64,000 nt of DNA, from assembly GCA_963691655.1 (NCBI GenBank), contig OY829326.1, forward strand, positions 147,082,998 to 147,146,997. The letters run 5' to 3'. Positions 13,021 through 24,285 of the stretch are shown one piece after another. Position numbers and translations under genes: made by a program. The number at the start of each line of letters is the position of its first letter. Position 1 is the stretch's first letter. Below the pieces are notes generated by a model. The model had not been told where the DNA came from. It saw nothing but the letters and a program-made list of their open reading frames with translations, and searched no databases. The DNA comes from Toxonevra muliebris (taxonomy: Eukaryota; Arthropoda; Insecta; Diptera; Pallopteridae).

Positions 13021-14296
13021 TGGAATACACAATAGTATTTAAAGCACTGCCAGCAAAAAAAAAACTTAAGAAAGTATTTAGTTTAGGTTTAATATTTTTT
13101 GACTTGAGTTTATATTGGATTAAAATCGAACAAGTAGGAAACTTCTATAAATGAAACTTGGAATATGGAAGGAAACGAGAAAAAACAAATACCAATTAGG
13201 GGTGCGAAACTGAAACGGAAATGAAAAAGGAACTGTTTACTGGTGTTTCGCTCCGACTGAAATGAAAACAGAAATTGAGCTTCTAAGATTTTAAATTTAG
13301 AGTGTGGACACCGTTTCTCTGCATACTTTTTTATTAAACATTTTTCGTTTCAAAATATGAACAACTGATATTTGCTCTCGTCACCAAGCTTTCCAAATTT
13401 TATACACATGTCATCAGGCCCACCGACAGAGGGGGATGGAAAAGAAGGGATTCCCCCCGGGATCATAGTTTCCATGGGGGCCCGGAATAGAGACCTGTTT
13501 TACATTTTAAATTTTTTTCAATAAGTAAAAACTAAAAACAATAAAAATATGATTGAAGGGGAGGGGCGGGGAGCCCTATATCATCCACCCCGGCCCAGAT
13601 GCTCTCACTACGGTCCTGCATTTCGTAATTCATTTACTTTTTGAATTTCAACATCTTCTCAACAATTTCTTAATCAAAGAAAGTTACAGCTGTCTTATAT
13701 GGGAGCACTTTGTTTTTAGAGATGTTTTAAAAAGTTTTCATGGAAAATGTAGAGCCTTCGAAAATTTTAAAATTTTTATAATTATTCTTCATATTATTTT
13801 GAGCAATATTTTATTTTAAATTACATTTAAAAACAGCAAAAATCAGACTTGCGATGTCACCTATATTGTAGAGTAATTTGGAGCTACTAAGCTCAAATTT
13901 GGAGATCGTTTTGCTCCATCACGTGAGGGATTTGAGATAACGGTGTATAAAAATCCCAAATATTTCCCCAAAACACTTTATAATACTTTTATTATTGGTT
14001 TAGCCCGTTGCACTGTGATTTGTTCCCATATGTTCTCATACAACGACGGGATAAAATTAGAAGGAGCTCCTGATTTCAATGAAATTTCGTGTTTTGGGTT
14101 GCTCAACACTCAATCAATCTGAAGTCATTTTTAATAAACCTGTTTTGGATTCGAAACAAACCACAAACTTGAAATTACATTATTCGTCATATTAGTCAAG
14201 GTATAGCGGAAGATTGGGTGATTTGATCTTCAAGAAATTTATTTTATTTAGTTATGTTGATATTGTACTTTTCAGAAAAATATTGGAATCCTTTAA

Positions 14297-14769
14297 GGGG
14301 GCGTTCACATATTACGTAACGCGCTAGGGGGGAGGAGGTGGTCTGGCAATTTATTACGAAGTGTTACATAGGGGAGGGGGGGGAGGGTCATCAACTTCGT
14401 AACGTCGATTTTATACTATCAAATGCAGATGACATCTAAAATTTTCTAGAGTTCTAACATTTTTTTAAGGATAATTTTGTGAGATATTGTAATTTTTTAA
14501 TTTTTTTCAACTTTTTTATAATTTAAAAATTATATCTTGGGCTCGAAATGTCCAGTTTTTCTTGAAACTAATTTTTAATTGGTTAACTGATTCAAAAGAT
14601 ATCGATATACATAAATAGGTCAAATTAAAAAAAGCAAATTTCATAAATAAAATTTTGTTACGTTACCAGGGGGGGAAACCGTTTTGTTACAATGTACAAT
14701 GTGTTACGATCAGGGAGGGAGGGGTCAAAATTTGTCAAAAATTGCATTACGTAATATGTGAACGGCTCC
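14297..14769. mobile_element. MITE with GTTCACATATTACGTAA inverted ends
   Basis: The left end reads GGGGCGTTCACATATTACGTAA and the right end is its near-perfect inverse, ATTACGTAATATGTGAACGG. Just inside lie G-runs next to GTTACG motifs on both sides (aggggggaggagg; cagggagggaggggtc). It is about 470 bp with no coding capacity. A second, interrupted copy of its right end lies at about 50296-50800. Confidence 0.65.
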
Positions 14770-16587
14770 AAATGTTAAATTCCGATTTTTGTCGAAAAAA
14801 AACGTGCTCAGACCTACTTATTCAAGTATTTCCTGAGAGCAGAAGATAGCGGACCATGTTTTTACATATTCCAATAAAGAAACGTGCCTTCTAAAATTTA
14901 GAAAAAATCCAGGAACATAATTTCATATATTTTCTAGATTTCCTCTCTTAAAACTTGTCAATTTTCAGTTTTCGTATTTTCAAGAATACTAAACTTTAGA
15001 AACGATGCAGAATTTAAAGCTTTTCAAATCTTAATAAAAAAAAAATAACATCAGAGATTTTCTTGATAAATTTACGAATACAAAACTGGAACTTTCGGCA
15101 GGATATCATTAAAAATTTATTTTTCAGATAGTTTTTACTCAATGGACTAAAAAATTAAAATCGAGCAATCAAACATTTTTGCGAAAAATTTCTCGAGTTC
15201 ACGATATTCTTGCACCCACACTAAGATTTTTTTTAGATTTTTTTTAATTGGAATATTAACTTTAAAATGATACCAAATATTTTTAGTTTTCCCAGTAACA
15301 ATTTTTTTAATTTTGTCTATTGGACGATTACTGTGCGCTGACAATATTATTTTAAACTATACTAAAAAAACTTCCAAAATGTTGGGTATGACGTATAGAC
15401 GGAGAATTCTTATTTCCACAAAAAAAGTTCCTCTCTTTATACCAAAGAATTTCCCTATAGACACCAAAAATGATAAACTAAAATTAAAAAATTTGCTATT
15501 ACAGTCTTATTAACGCTCTTTTTTGGTTTCATATACCATTATCCCCTGATGTGATGGAGCACAACGGTCTTCAAATTCGAATTCAGCGACCCCAACAGCA
15601 GGATGCAAATACTCAATTTCATGGCATTATTCATATAATTATGGTAGTTTAGGATAAATTTGAATTAGAAAATTTCATAATACTATAAGTATAAATATAT
15701 GGAGATGCATATGTGCCCAGTATTTTACCTAACAATATTTCACACCTTATAGGTAGAAAAGTTTTTAAGATATTACTTTAACCATTCAGTTTTCAGCCCT
15801 CCGCAGAAACGAATATCAGAAATCAATACAACATTTTAGGGATATTCATAAAATAAACCAAAGTTAGTTTAAAGAATAATAGAAAAAGCTTTATATTTTA
15901 TGTGGGACTTATGGAACTTTAAGCGGGGATACCAGAAAATCTGTAAGCTTGAGTGAACTGGCAAATGTAAGGTATAACATCAGCGAGTTGTATATCAAAG
16001 TTTCTGTGCACCCAATTTTAAATACGAACAAGAAAATATTTGCTTCTTTTCTTTCCTCCCTTCATTTATATGTACCACACAACAATGCTAATGTTTCCTT
16101 ATCGAAACAAACAGCGAGGACACACACTCACACTTGAAATTTTCTACTCTGAATTCATATAATATAAGAACTGAATATAATTTATTTTAATTAAGCATTT
16201 ATAATAAAAACATGAAATTATTCAAATGCAAAATAATGAATAACAAAACAACTACACATAAAATATGAATAGAATTATAAAAGTAATTAGAAGTAAAAAT
16301 CTATTAAATCGTTGGAGCTAATAAACAAAACAAAAATTGAGTGTACTTAGCAACAAAATGCAATGCTGTTTTAAATATTTTAAATATCGAGGATGCTTTC
16401 ATGAATGTAGATATATTTAAGAAAAGTAAGTATTTCAGAAAACTTTCGGAATTATAATTTAAAAAATATATGTTTCACTGATCAGCTAGGAAATTAACTA
16501 GATTGCAATATATTGTGGGATCTGGCACAAATAATTTTTGCTAGAATTTCTTAGAAAGAGAAATCAAAGAGTTACAGATTGTAAATT

Positions 16588-17472
16588 GTGTTTCTCAACT
16601 GTGCCAATTCTACGACCCCCTTTTCGAATCCGCGGCAAACCCGTGCCTCCCCTACTTTGCTTTTCACACAACAATTTCTTATGCTGGTTTACTATTTTTT
16701 TAATCAAATCATACAAGCCTGTATAAAATTCTAGTTTTTCCGTAGTTCAGAGGAGGCTCTGGTTAGTCTTCGTCAAAGATAAAATAAATAAATAAATTTA
16801 TTTAGTAGTTGAATAATTTCTATTGGGGAAAACTAGGATGTTGAAGTTTTAGTGACGCTTTAGTTGGAAACTCGCTAGCAAAAACTAACCAAATAATAAA
16901 TCGAGCCAATCATGCCATTATCTTAAGTGATTCCTAATGTTAAAGTTTGTGATAATAAAAGGTAGTCAAGAAACCCACCAAAGGAAAAAAAAACTCTGTA
17001 AAAAAGAGAAGACAATGGCGGTGATTTGGAATAAAAAAACGGTGATTTGGAATAAAAAAACGGTGATTTGGAATAAAAAAACAGTGATTTGGAAATAGAG
17101 GAAAAATTAGAGAAACTCGTTGGTAGTGTGATATTTAGTGCTGCTGCGAACATAAATTTATTTAACCTTAAGTTCTTCGTAAATGGTATTTTAAATTTGA
17201 TTTTTTTTTTAACAATTTGTTGTATTTTTGCGGTTTAAGTCAGAAATGAAAAATGTGAAACTAAGAAGTGCATATTGTAGCTCTTAACATATAATATGAA
17301 AAAAAAGAGAAATAATAAGAAGAGAAATTATTTTGTTGAATACTAAATATTATGATTACGGTTCATTACCGAGTATTAAAATATTTGTTTATTGAAAAAT
17401 CTCCGCGCCTCCCTTCAAATCGTTCTGGGCCCCCCTAAGGGGGCGCGCCCCACCACTTGAGAACCACCGGTT
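16588..17472. mobile_element. Possible hAT-like non-autonomous element
   Basis: The left part has tgtttctcaactgtg and the right part cacttgagaaccacc, whose inverse ggtggttctcaagtg resembles the CAGTGGTTCTCAA ends of many insect hAT MITEs. Both ends are followed inward by C-rich sequence with cgcctccc or gtgcctcccc. Arm similarity is modest, so these could be two unrelated pieces. Confidence 0.35.
17020..17095 (+). repeat. Short tandem repeat, about 20-bp unit, nearly four copies
   Basis: The unit CGGTGATTTGGAATAAAAAA repeats almost without change. The first copy (gcggtgattt) and the last (cagtgatttggaaatag) are slightly diverged. Confidence 0.85.
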
Positions 17473-17495
17473 TAAAGAACTTTCAAATCATAAGG

Positions 17496-17661
17496 CGGAG
17501 TTTACATCTGCAAGAAAATTGCTGCAAGAAAGCCTTTTTTAGAGTGAATTGCTGATGTAAACATAAAAAAAGAAGCTTGGGGTTTCTCGTTCATAGCAAT
17601 TTATTCACTGAAAGTCTTTCTGACAGAAAATGAAGCAATTTTCTTGCAGATGTAGGCTCCG
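17496..17661. mobile_element. Small 166-bp MITE with 28-bp inverted ends
   Basis: The left arm at 17496-17523 (CGGAGTTTACATCTGC, then AAGAAAATTGCT) and the right arm at 17634-17661 are inverse copies with two mismatches. There is no coding capacity. Confidence 0.65.
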
Positions 17662-17971
17662 TCTAAAACAAGCAAATAAAAATAAAAAGCGAAAATGGAG
17701 ATGAGTCATTCATACTCTAATTTTGAGATTATGTGAGTGCCAAGAGAGCACGTTACGATAGAGAATTCTCTGCATATGGTACATAAATAAAAATAAAAAC
17801 TCTTCCTCCTAATTTATATTAAACATTCTCTCAGGGCTCTCAACATCGACTAAGAACTTTTCCTATGAACGATCGCTAGCGCCGGTGTGAAAGCACGATA
17901 GCTATTGTGCACTAACCACATCACTTTTGTCCAGTCTGCTTCTGTTCAATGTTGGCTCTGTCTACAGAATG

Positions 17972-18380
17972 CTAACCATGCTTTTCTATTCTTCTTTGAT
18001 ATGAAGGGCTTGCTTGCAGGTCTTCGCGCAAACAGTTTTGGTGAAATAAGTCGACGGTGAGCAGTACGGCCACTCGAGGATTATCGAGGCCCAAATGCTC
18101 ATTGGCAAACTTTTTCACGTTAGTACCAGTTTTCCTCGTATCAGCTTTTACTACTTTTACTATAACCCGGTCTTGATGTTCGGTAGAAATTCTTTTCCGA
18201 CCACTACCCGATTTTCGCTCAACCGTTTTGGTGGTTCTGTACCTACTAAAAATGCAACAAACGGTTGATTGATCAATACCGATTTGCAAAGCCACTTCAC
18301 GATTGAATTTTCCGGAATTTTGCAGTAAAATAGCTTTTTTTAGAATTTATACTTAATTGCTTTCTAATCGAAGCCATTTT
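17972..18380 (-). pseudogene. Tc1-like transposase N-terminal fragment
   Basis: On the minus strand a frame reads VERKSGSGRKRISTEHQDR and then FANEHLGL, typical of the second helix-turn-helix of Tc1/mariner transposases. An upstream ATG at about 18378 starts MASIRKQLSINSKKSYF but runs into a stop before the main frame, so the reading frame is broken. No DDE catalytic part is found. Confidence 0.6.
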
Positions 18381-19329
18381 CACACAAAATTAAGATATTA
18401 AATGAAAAAAAATAAAAAGAAGTGTTGCATGTTTTTTTTTTTTTTTTTTTGCCGATTAATTTAAGAGGGTATTTCATTTAGAAAAATATCAAAAATATAA
18501 GTTTACAAGCTCCGAGTTTTTGGTGGAAATGCTTATACTAGAATGATTTATTACTCACATGGCTCGGTTTTTGAAAACCATTTATGGTTTCCGAATAACA
18601 AAGCTTTATAGTTATCCACATTTTTCACTATTTCAACTTGAAAATAGAGAAAACAATGATAGATATCACAATGATTCTTGTTCGGGCTAAAACTATAGAT
18701 GTATTAAAAATACCATAAGCAGCAGTTTTAAGAAAAACTCGTTTGAAAAGCGCCTGCCAAGTTCTACATCTCTAACTTTCGATCGATCGTGAATTTCAAA
18801 AAATCCGCTTACATACAATTCTTGAGACATTATTATTAACCGATTTAAGCAAAAACAAAATATATTTTTAATATTTTGGTCAATCACATGAAACGATAGC
18901 ATTTTAATTTTAAAATTCGAATAACTCACTTTAGTTTTTCCTAGAAACAAAATTATTTGAACTATATTTTAATTAAATACTTGTTCATTTGCAACATATT
19001 TACATTTGAATTGATTAAAAAATATTTTAAACAAGATTATTAAAATTGCTACATAAACGAAATCTGCATATCACTTACTTAGTTACATTTATGTATTATG
19101 ACCCAAATATCAAAAACAAACAAAAAAAACGAGAATTTTTTAATAAAAATTCTTTCTTCCAAAAAGTTATACAATTTATTTGTAATACTATCACAAGAAG
19201 AACTTTAATTTTGCAAAATATTCAAGCAATAACTTTATCATTGACAACATGTACACATGTATGTGTGTCTGAAGTGTGTACATATTTGTATGTATGTATG
19301 CACGAGTATCTAGAGTATATTTTCATTTT

Positions 19330-21352
19330 CTATTGCCAAAAATCACTACCACTATCATCGCTTTGTCTACCATCGCCTTGGCCACCACGACCGCCACCAT
19401 CACCACCACCCGTAGACAATTGCAACATAATGCTGCTGCTGTTGGAAGAGGAAGTTGTAGCAACATCAGTTTGCAACTGTAGAATACGAACAGTAGTATT
19501 GGCAATTGCTGCTGTATTCACATTGACTCTATCAACAATTTCGCCAATTTCAACTAAATCAGCATCATCATCTTCCATTTCTTCCTCAACTTCCTCGATG
19601 ATGCCGTCGTCGTTGTCGTCGTCTTCGTCTTGTGTTGTTTTTTTAGTAGTGACTGCTGCTGCAACTTTTTCCACATCAATGAAACTTTGATTGCTGTCAA
19701 TGCGAGTTGTTGTTGTTGGTGCTTGTGTTGATGCTGTCGCTGTTGTCGTCTGTGTATGTAGAATAAATGTAGAATTAGAAGCAACATTTTGTATTGTCTT
19801 TGGTTTGTTTAATGATTGCATAATTTTGCTACTATTGCCATAATCATCAGCTTGATGTTGCAGCTCAAATTGAAATTGTTTATCATAATTTTTTGTAATT
19901 GCTTGTTTTCTTTTCGTATTTACTATTGCAATATTTTCATTTGTTTTTTGTGTATCGTTCTGTTGTTGCTGTCGATGTTGCTGTGTAACGATTGTTTGCA
20001 AATCATGATTGTTATTGTTGCTCATATTCATGCCAGCAATTTCACTCTCAGCATTGTCGTCGTAATCATCATCATCCTCATAATCGTCATCATTATCGTT
20101 CACATGCTCCCTTAAAGCATCATATTTATTTGTGCATTTTAGTTGCTTTTTTTGTTGCATTGTTGTTGTTGTTTGGTCCCCTCCCTCATTACTACTGTTT
20201 TGTGTTTGTGTTTGCTCAAAAAGTTGTTGCATTTTTTCCATTGATTGCTGTAGTACCAATGATGTCGATTGTATGGCTGTCGTCGTCGTCGTTGCTACAA
20301 TATTTTCATCATTGGTTGCTTTGTCAGTTGCTCGTGTTGCCACAAGCGATTGCTGCAACTGCAACATCAAAGTTTCTTTGTTACTGCTACCCTTTCTGCT
20401 GTTACTGTTGTTATTGCGATTGTTATTTAAACGCTCTCGTTGCACTTGCACTTCCGCTACACTAACGCCATTTTTATTAGCATGAGCGTGTGTTCCGTCA
20501 TTGTTCCTATAGATTGTTGCTGCCGGTATGCCGTTGGCATCAAACAATTGTCGTTTAATTTTACGTATTGCTTTTTGTCGACGCTGTGGTTCTACCATTG
20601 AATTAAGGCTGGATTCATTTGAGCTTTGACCGGATGTAGACATATCGCCATTTTTGTTCCTGTTGTTCAAAAGAAATCTTTGTTGTGGCGGTTGTTGTTG
20701 TTGTTTCTGTTGCCGCTGTTGCTGCTCTAGCGCCATATTTGTCTCCTCAAGTGTCGAGTGTAAAGTGAGACCGCCACCCGAATTGCCACTTTCACATGCC
20801 GCAGTGAAATTCATCTGCGATTGTTTCATTCCAAAATTTCTATTATAAAAATATGGTTCTATACTGTCATCGATACTCACATCGTATTCTGTTTCTGTCT
20901 TCGATACAACTCCATATAAATGTAACTCTGGTATCTCATAAGTTCGACCCGTTTGATCGAGAAATTTTCGTCCCCCTGCAAAAAATTTCTCCTTTGCTTC
21001 TAATATTGGATTCTTGAATTCAAATGTGCTGCTACTCTGTTCTCCACTGGTAGTGCTCTTTACTTCACTCACTCCTCGTTTAACTTGGTGATGATGATCA
21101 ACATTCCTTATTGTACTCTCATTTCTTGCACTGTAATCTCCTTCTTCATTTATTCTTCTCTCCTCTCTCAACTGTTGTTTTTTTCTTTGTTGCTTTTCTC
21201 GCGCGACCTTCGTTTGAGATTCGGCATAGTTGTGACATAATTTTACTGAGGCTTTTTGTTCAACTTCTTTTTGTAATTTTTGCCTCTCTAAATATGCGTG
21301 AAAATTGTGATCCAATTGATTGCTCTCATTTTCGAGTTCTTGTATTCGCAAT
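19330..21352 (-). CDS. OFD1-like terminal exon, low-complexity tail
   Basis: The acceptor is tttcaatacag. The exon is about 2.0 kb, ending in TAG at 19332-19330. A short coiled coil (LQKEVEQKASVKLCHNY) is followed by Gln/Asn/Thr runs, acidic runs and a Gly-rich end finishing SGSDFWQ. A minus-strand AATAAA at 19180-19175 could be the polyadenylation signal. Confidence 0.72.
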
Positions 21353-24285
21353 CTGTATTGAAATTAGGTGCCGATATTTAAATTTCTTCTAAAATTTATT
21401 TGATTTATGGATTCTTTACTCACTTAGCATCGTAAACGATGTGATCCACGCTGCGTCCTTGTTCGGCTATACTGCGCACCATTTTTTGTAGCTGTTTTTG
21501 TGTATTGACGGCATCTTTTAAAACTGGAGTACGTGATTTTACTGATGGCAATACTGAAGAATCAGTGTCTCTTGCTTTTTCTGATTCCTGAAAGAAATTT
21601 AAAGTTAAATATAGTTATTTGGTATTCAAATCGTGTTATTTCCAAAACATACGTCATTTAACTTTGATTTCATTAAGTTTTTGAAATCTTTCAGAAGTAA
21701 AGAAATATGGGTTCCCGAGTTATGTCTTCTTATTTATATTATTTCAATAGACATTGACGTAATTTATATGATATATTAAGAAATTTTGTTTTGAACCTAT
21801 GCCGTTCCGTTCATGAATCAAACGATTCGAATTCGAATAAGCCACAACAGTACGTTCAGGTAACAAAAATAGCCTAATTTTCAGTAAGTTGCAAGTACCA
21901 CATGCGAAAGGATTAAATGAGAGGTCAACATTGACATAAATACTGATGGATCCAAATTGAAGTCTTATCTTCAAAACCAATGATTTTCTGAGAAAAATAA
22001 ATAGTTTTAATACCCGCAGAACTATATTTTATAATTTAGGTAGTAGCGGATACATTCGCTAGGATGTTTTAATTAGGCTGAGAACTTAGGATAAATACAA
22101 TCAAGTCTGACCAAATTTATCCAGCGTGGAGTTTCTATATGTGTTTCAGTGCTAAGCGGCAACAACATCCCAAAAAAAATGTTTGAAGTAAATTCGAAAG
22201 AACTAAAACTTATTTTACAAAGAGTACGGACTCTGCCCTCTGCCTACCAAGGAGATAAGACTTGATATACCACTGATGTATAAAATCCACACAAGAACTG
22301 ACGAGAAGCGCTACGCATTTCTTTACTAAAAATCTTATAGATCAAAAACAACTTCCCACAACGTACCCTTTCCTGAATTCTCTCAACAAACTTTTCCACA
22401 ATTGGTTCTTGTGCCGTCTGCTGCTGGTGCTGTTTCGCAATCGCTGCATCTGATTCGCGTATTTTATGCAGCAAATCAAAATGTTTTGCTTCAAACTGTT
22501 TCAAATGCTGTGCAATATTTTCATTTAAGTTGCGTGTTTCGCCGGAGACATCACTAGGTGCATGCTTAGATAAGTGCTGCAATATAAAATACAAGAATAT
22601 TAGATAAAAAAAAAAAACAAATAAAATGCTAGCAATTCACGTACTTCCATTAGTTTTTGTTTATAACGAATTTTAAGTAGCTCCTTTTGATGACGCAGCT
22701 TCATTTCCGTTTCATTGTGCAGCAAATCCTTTTGTTTACTCATAGCTTTGCGCAATGATATTTCAATCTGTTTATCACATACACACATACATATAAATTG
22801 AAAACTATTATTGAACATATATACATTTTAAAAATTTCAGGCCAACCTACGCGATCCAAAAACTTTTGTCCATTACGTGTATGACGCATTTCATGCACCC
22901 AATCTGTATAGGATTTCTCGCGCACTTCCGTTTCCGTTTGCTTTTCGACAACACCAGAGCTAGCTTGCTTCGCTGGCTGCGGCTGTTGTTGCTTTTCTGA
23001 CACTTGTTCTATTTGTTCTTTGCTTTTATTAGCACTGCTACTAAAATCCTTTGATACATTTTCGAAATTTGTTGCACATTTGGTAAATTGCGTTGCTAGC
23101 GCATCAATAGCGTTGACAATAGCGACAACATGTTTGCTGCGACGCTTTGCATGCGTCATTTGCTTCAGATTATGCGTAATGCGTTCGAGGCTACGATTTA
23201 GATTCTCATATTTGCGAGTGCGCACTGATTTCATTGAGCGTGGGTGAGGCAGTGGTTTCGCTGTGGTCACACTCACTTGATGTTGGTGACGCTGTTGCTG
23301 TTGTAGATTCTCAAATTGTTGTGCCATTTCTTTAACCTTCTTCGAGAGTATTATCAAATATTTATTCAAATAGCGAAAGCTTGAATTGTAGACTTCCGCT
23401 TTGATGTCATTACGCTCGGATGCTTTCTCTTCAGCAGTTTTAGTACCACCGGTATTTTCCTTTGAATGGGTGGGTTCAGATTTCGTAGGTTTAGGTTTTG
23501 GAGGCGCTTCGATGGGTTTCTCGAGTAAGGCTTTCAACACCAATAGTAAGAGGGAGGCATTTGTATTCGCTGCATAGTATCGTATAATTTGATGTTTCAA
23601 TGCGTTCGCCCATTTTACTGAACCACCGGAAATAGCATCGAAAATTTCGACAATTTCAGCCTCAGTAAAACGAAAGAAACGTATGCTCTCGAAATCCGGT
23701 AAAGTATTACGAAATGGCACTTCCGTGCAGAAAACAGAGAGCGTAAAATGACAATTTTGTGCGTAGAGAAATTCAGCGACCAAAGTGTTCAAAGCTAAAG
23801 TGAGCGGTGATAAAGTGAGACGCTGCGTTGAACCACCAGTTGTTGTTGTGGTGGTTTGCGCGAGAATTTGCTTGCCTGTGAAAACAGAAATGATAGCAAT
23901 ACAGTTGTATATAAAATTTGGCGCCAAATTATGCAATGCAGTTTACTTAGCACTGCATTATCGACACATGTGGTTGCCATAACAACGAAAGCATGCGTCA
24001 GCGTAAAAACAAAAAATGTAAACATATTTTTCTCCGAACATTTATTCATTTTTAGGCAAGAATTTTTTCTGCTTTTCGTGAATTATACCAAACTTTTTCA
24101 TACACACACTTACCCAATGAAGTCTTGTTGAAATTCGCTATCAAATCGGTGCGTAATTTCGCTTGCAATCCACGCGCCACATCGTCTCGTTCCATCCAAT
24201 CGCGAAAATGCCGTTCAAACTCATCAGCGGGAATTTTCGTTAAATTACTAAGGTCCACTTTGAAATCCTTTTCCACTTTATCCAT
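19330..24285 (-). CDS. OFD1-like LisH and coiled-coil centriole/cilium protein, complete
   Basis: Six exons on the minus strand (24114-24285, 22851-23875, 22645-22767, 22367-22576, 21424-21587, 19330-21352) join in phase and give 1238 residues. The N-terminus has RGLQAKLRTDLIANFN (residues 38-53), then LNTLVAEFLYAQNCHFTLSVF (86-106). This is a LisH motif in the same arrangement as human OFD1 (LRNQLI..., then LVADHLQRCGYEYSLSVF). Coiled-coil segments rich in Lys, Glu and Gln follow at about 180-510. The last 670 residues are low-complexity (Gln, Asn, Thr runs; Asp/Glu-rich near residue 985). OFD1 acts at distal centrioles and in ciliogenesis. Another LisH centrosomal protein such as FOP is less likely given the length. 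The family call rests on the first 110 residues and overall design. Confidence 0.65.
21424..21587 (-). CDS. OFD1-like exon 5
   Basis: The exon has acceptor tttctttcag and donor gtgagt. It encodes ESEKARDTDSSVLPSVKSR and on to GRSVDHIVYDA plus the first two bases of a Lys codon. The join to exon 6 gives KLRIQELENE, in frame. Confidence 0.68.
22367..22576 (-). CDS. OFD1-like exon 4, coiled coil
   Basis: The exon is 210 nt in phase 0, between acceptor atattgcag and donor gtacgt. It encodes HLSKHAPSDVSGETRNLNEN through to VEKFVERIQER. Confidence 0.7.
22645..22767 (-). CDS. OFD1-like exon 3, coiled coil
   Basis: The exon is 123 nt in phase 0, between acceptor gataaacag and donor gtacgt. It encodes IEISLRKAMSKQKDLLHNE and on to KQKLME, a strong heptad pattern. 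Confidence 0.72.
22851..23875 (-). CDS. OFD1-like exon 2, LisH and first coiled coil
   Basis: The acceptor ttttcacag completes the split Gly codon. The exon encodes the LisH hydrophobic core, FFRFTEAEIVEIFDAISG, and a basic linker, then ends HTRNGQKFLDR before donor gtaggt. Confidence 0.78.
24114..24285 (-). CDS. OFD1-like exon 1 with start codon
   Basis: ATG lies at 24285-24283. The exon encodes MDKVEKDFKVDLSNLTK and on to NKTSL, with donor gtaagt after a single base of a Gly codon. It is 172 nt long. Confidence 0.75.

Larger units (their letters stand above)
12877..19329. other. Intergenic region between stg1 and the OFD1-like gene, repeat-rich
   Basis: No gene is supported. The region contains MITE-like elements at 14297-14769 and 17496-17661, inverted arms at about 13880-13950 and 15530-15610, a hAT-like candidate at about 16588-17472, a short tandem repeat near 17020-17095, a Tc1 transposase fragment at 17972-18380 and a poly-T run near 18431. 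C/G-rich tracts at 13425-13615 also look repeat-derived. Confidence 0.6.

Noticed and set aside
19046..19690. 214-codon plus-strand frame with Ser runs
   Set aside because: Antisense shadow of the low-complexity end of the OFD1-like gene.
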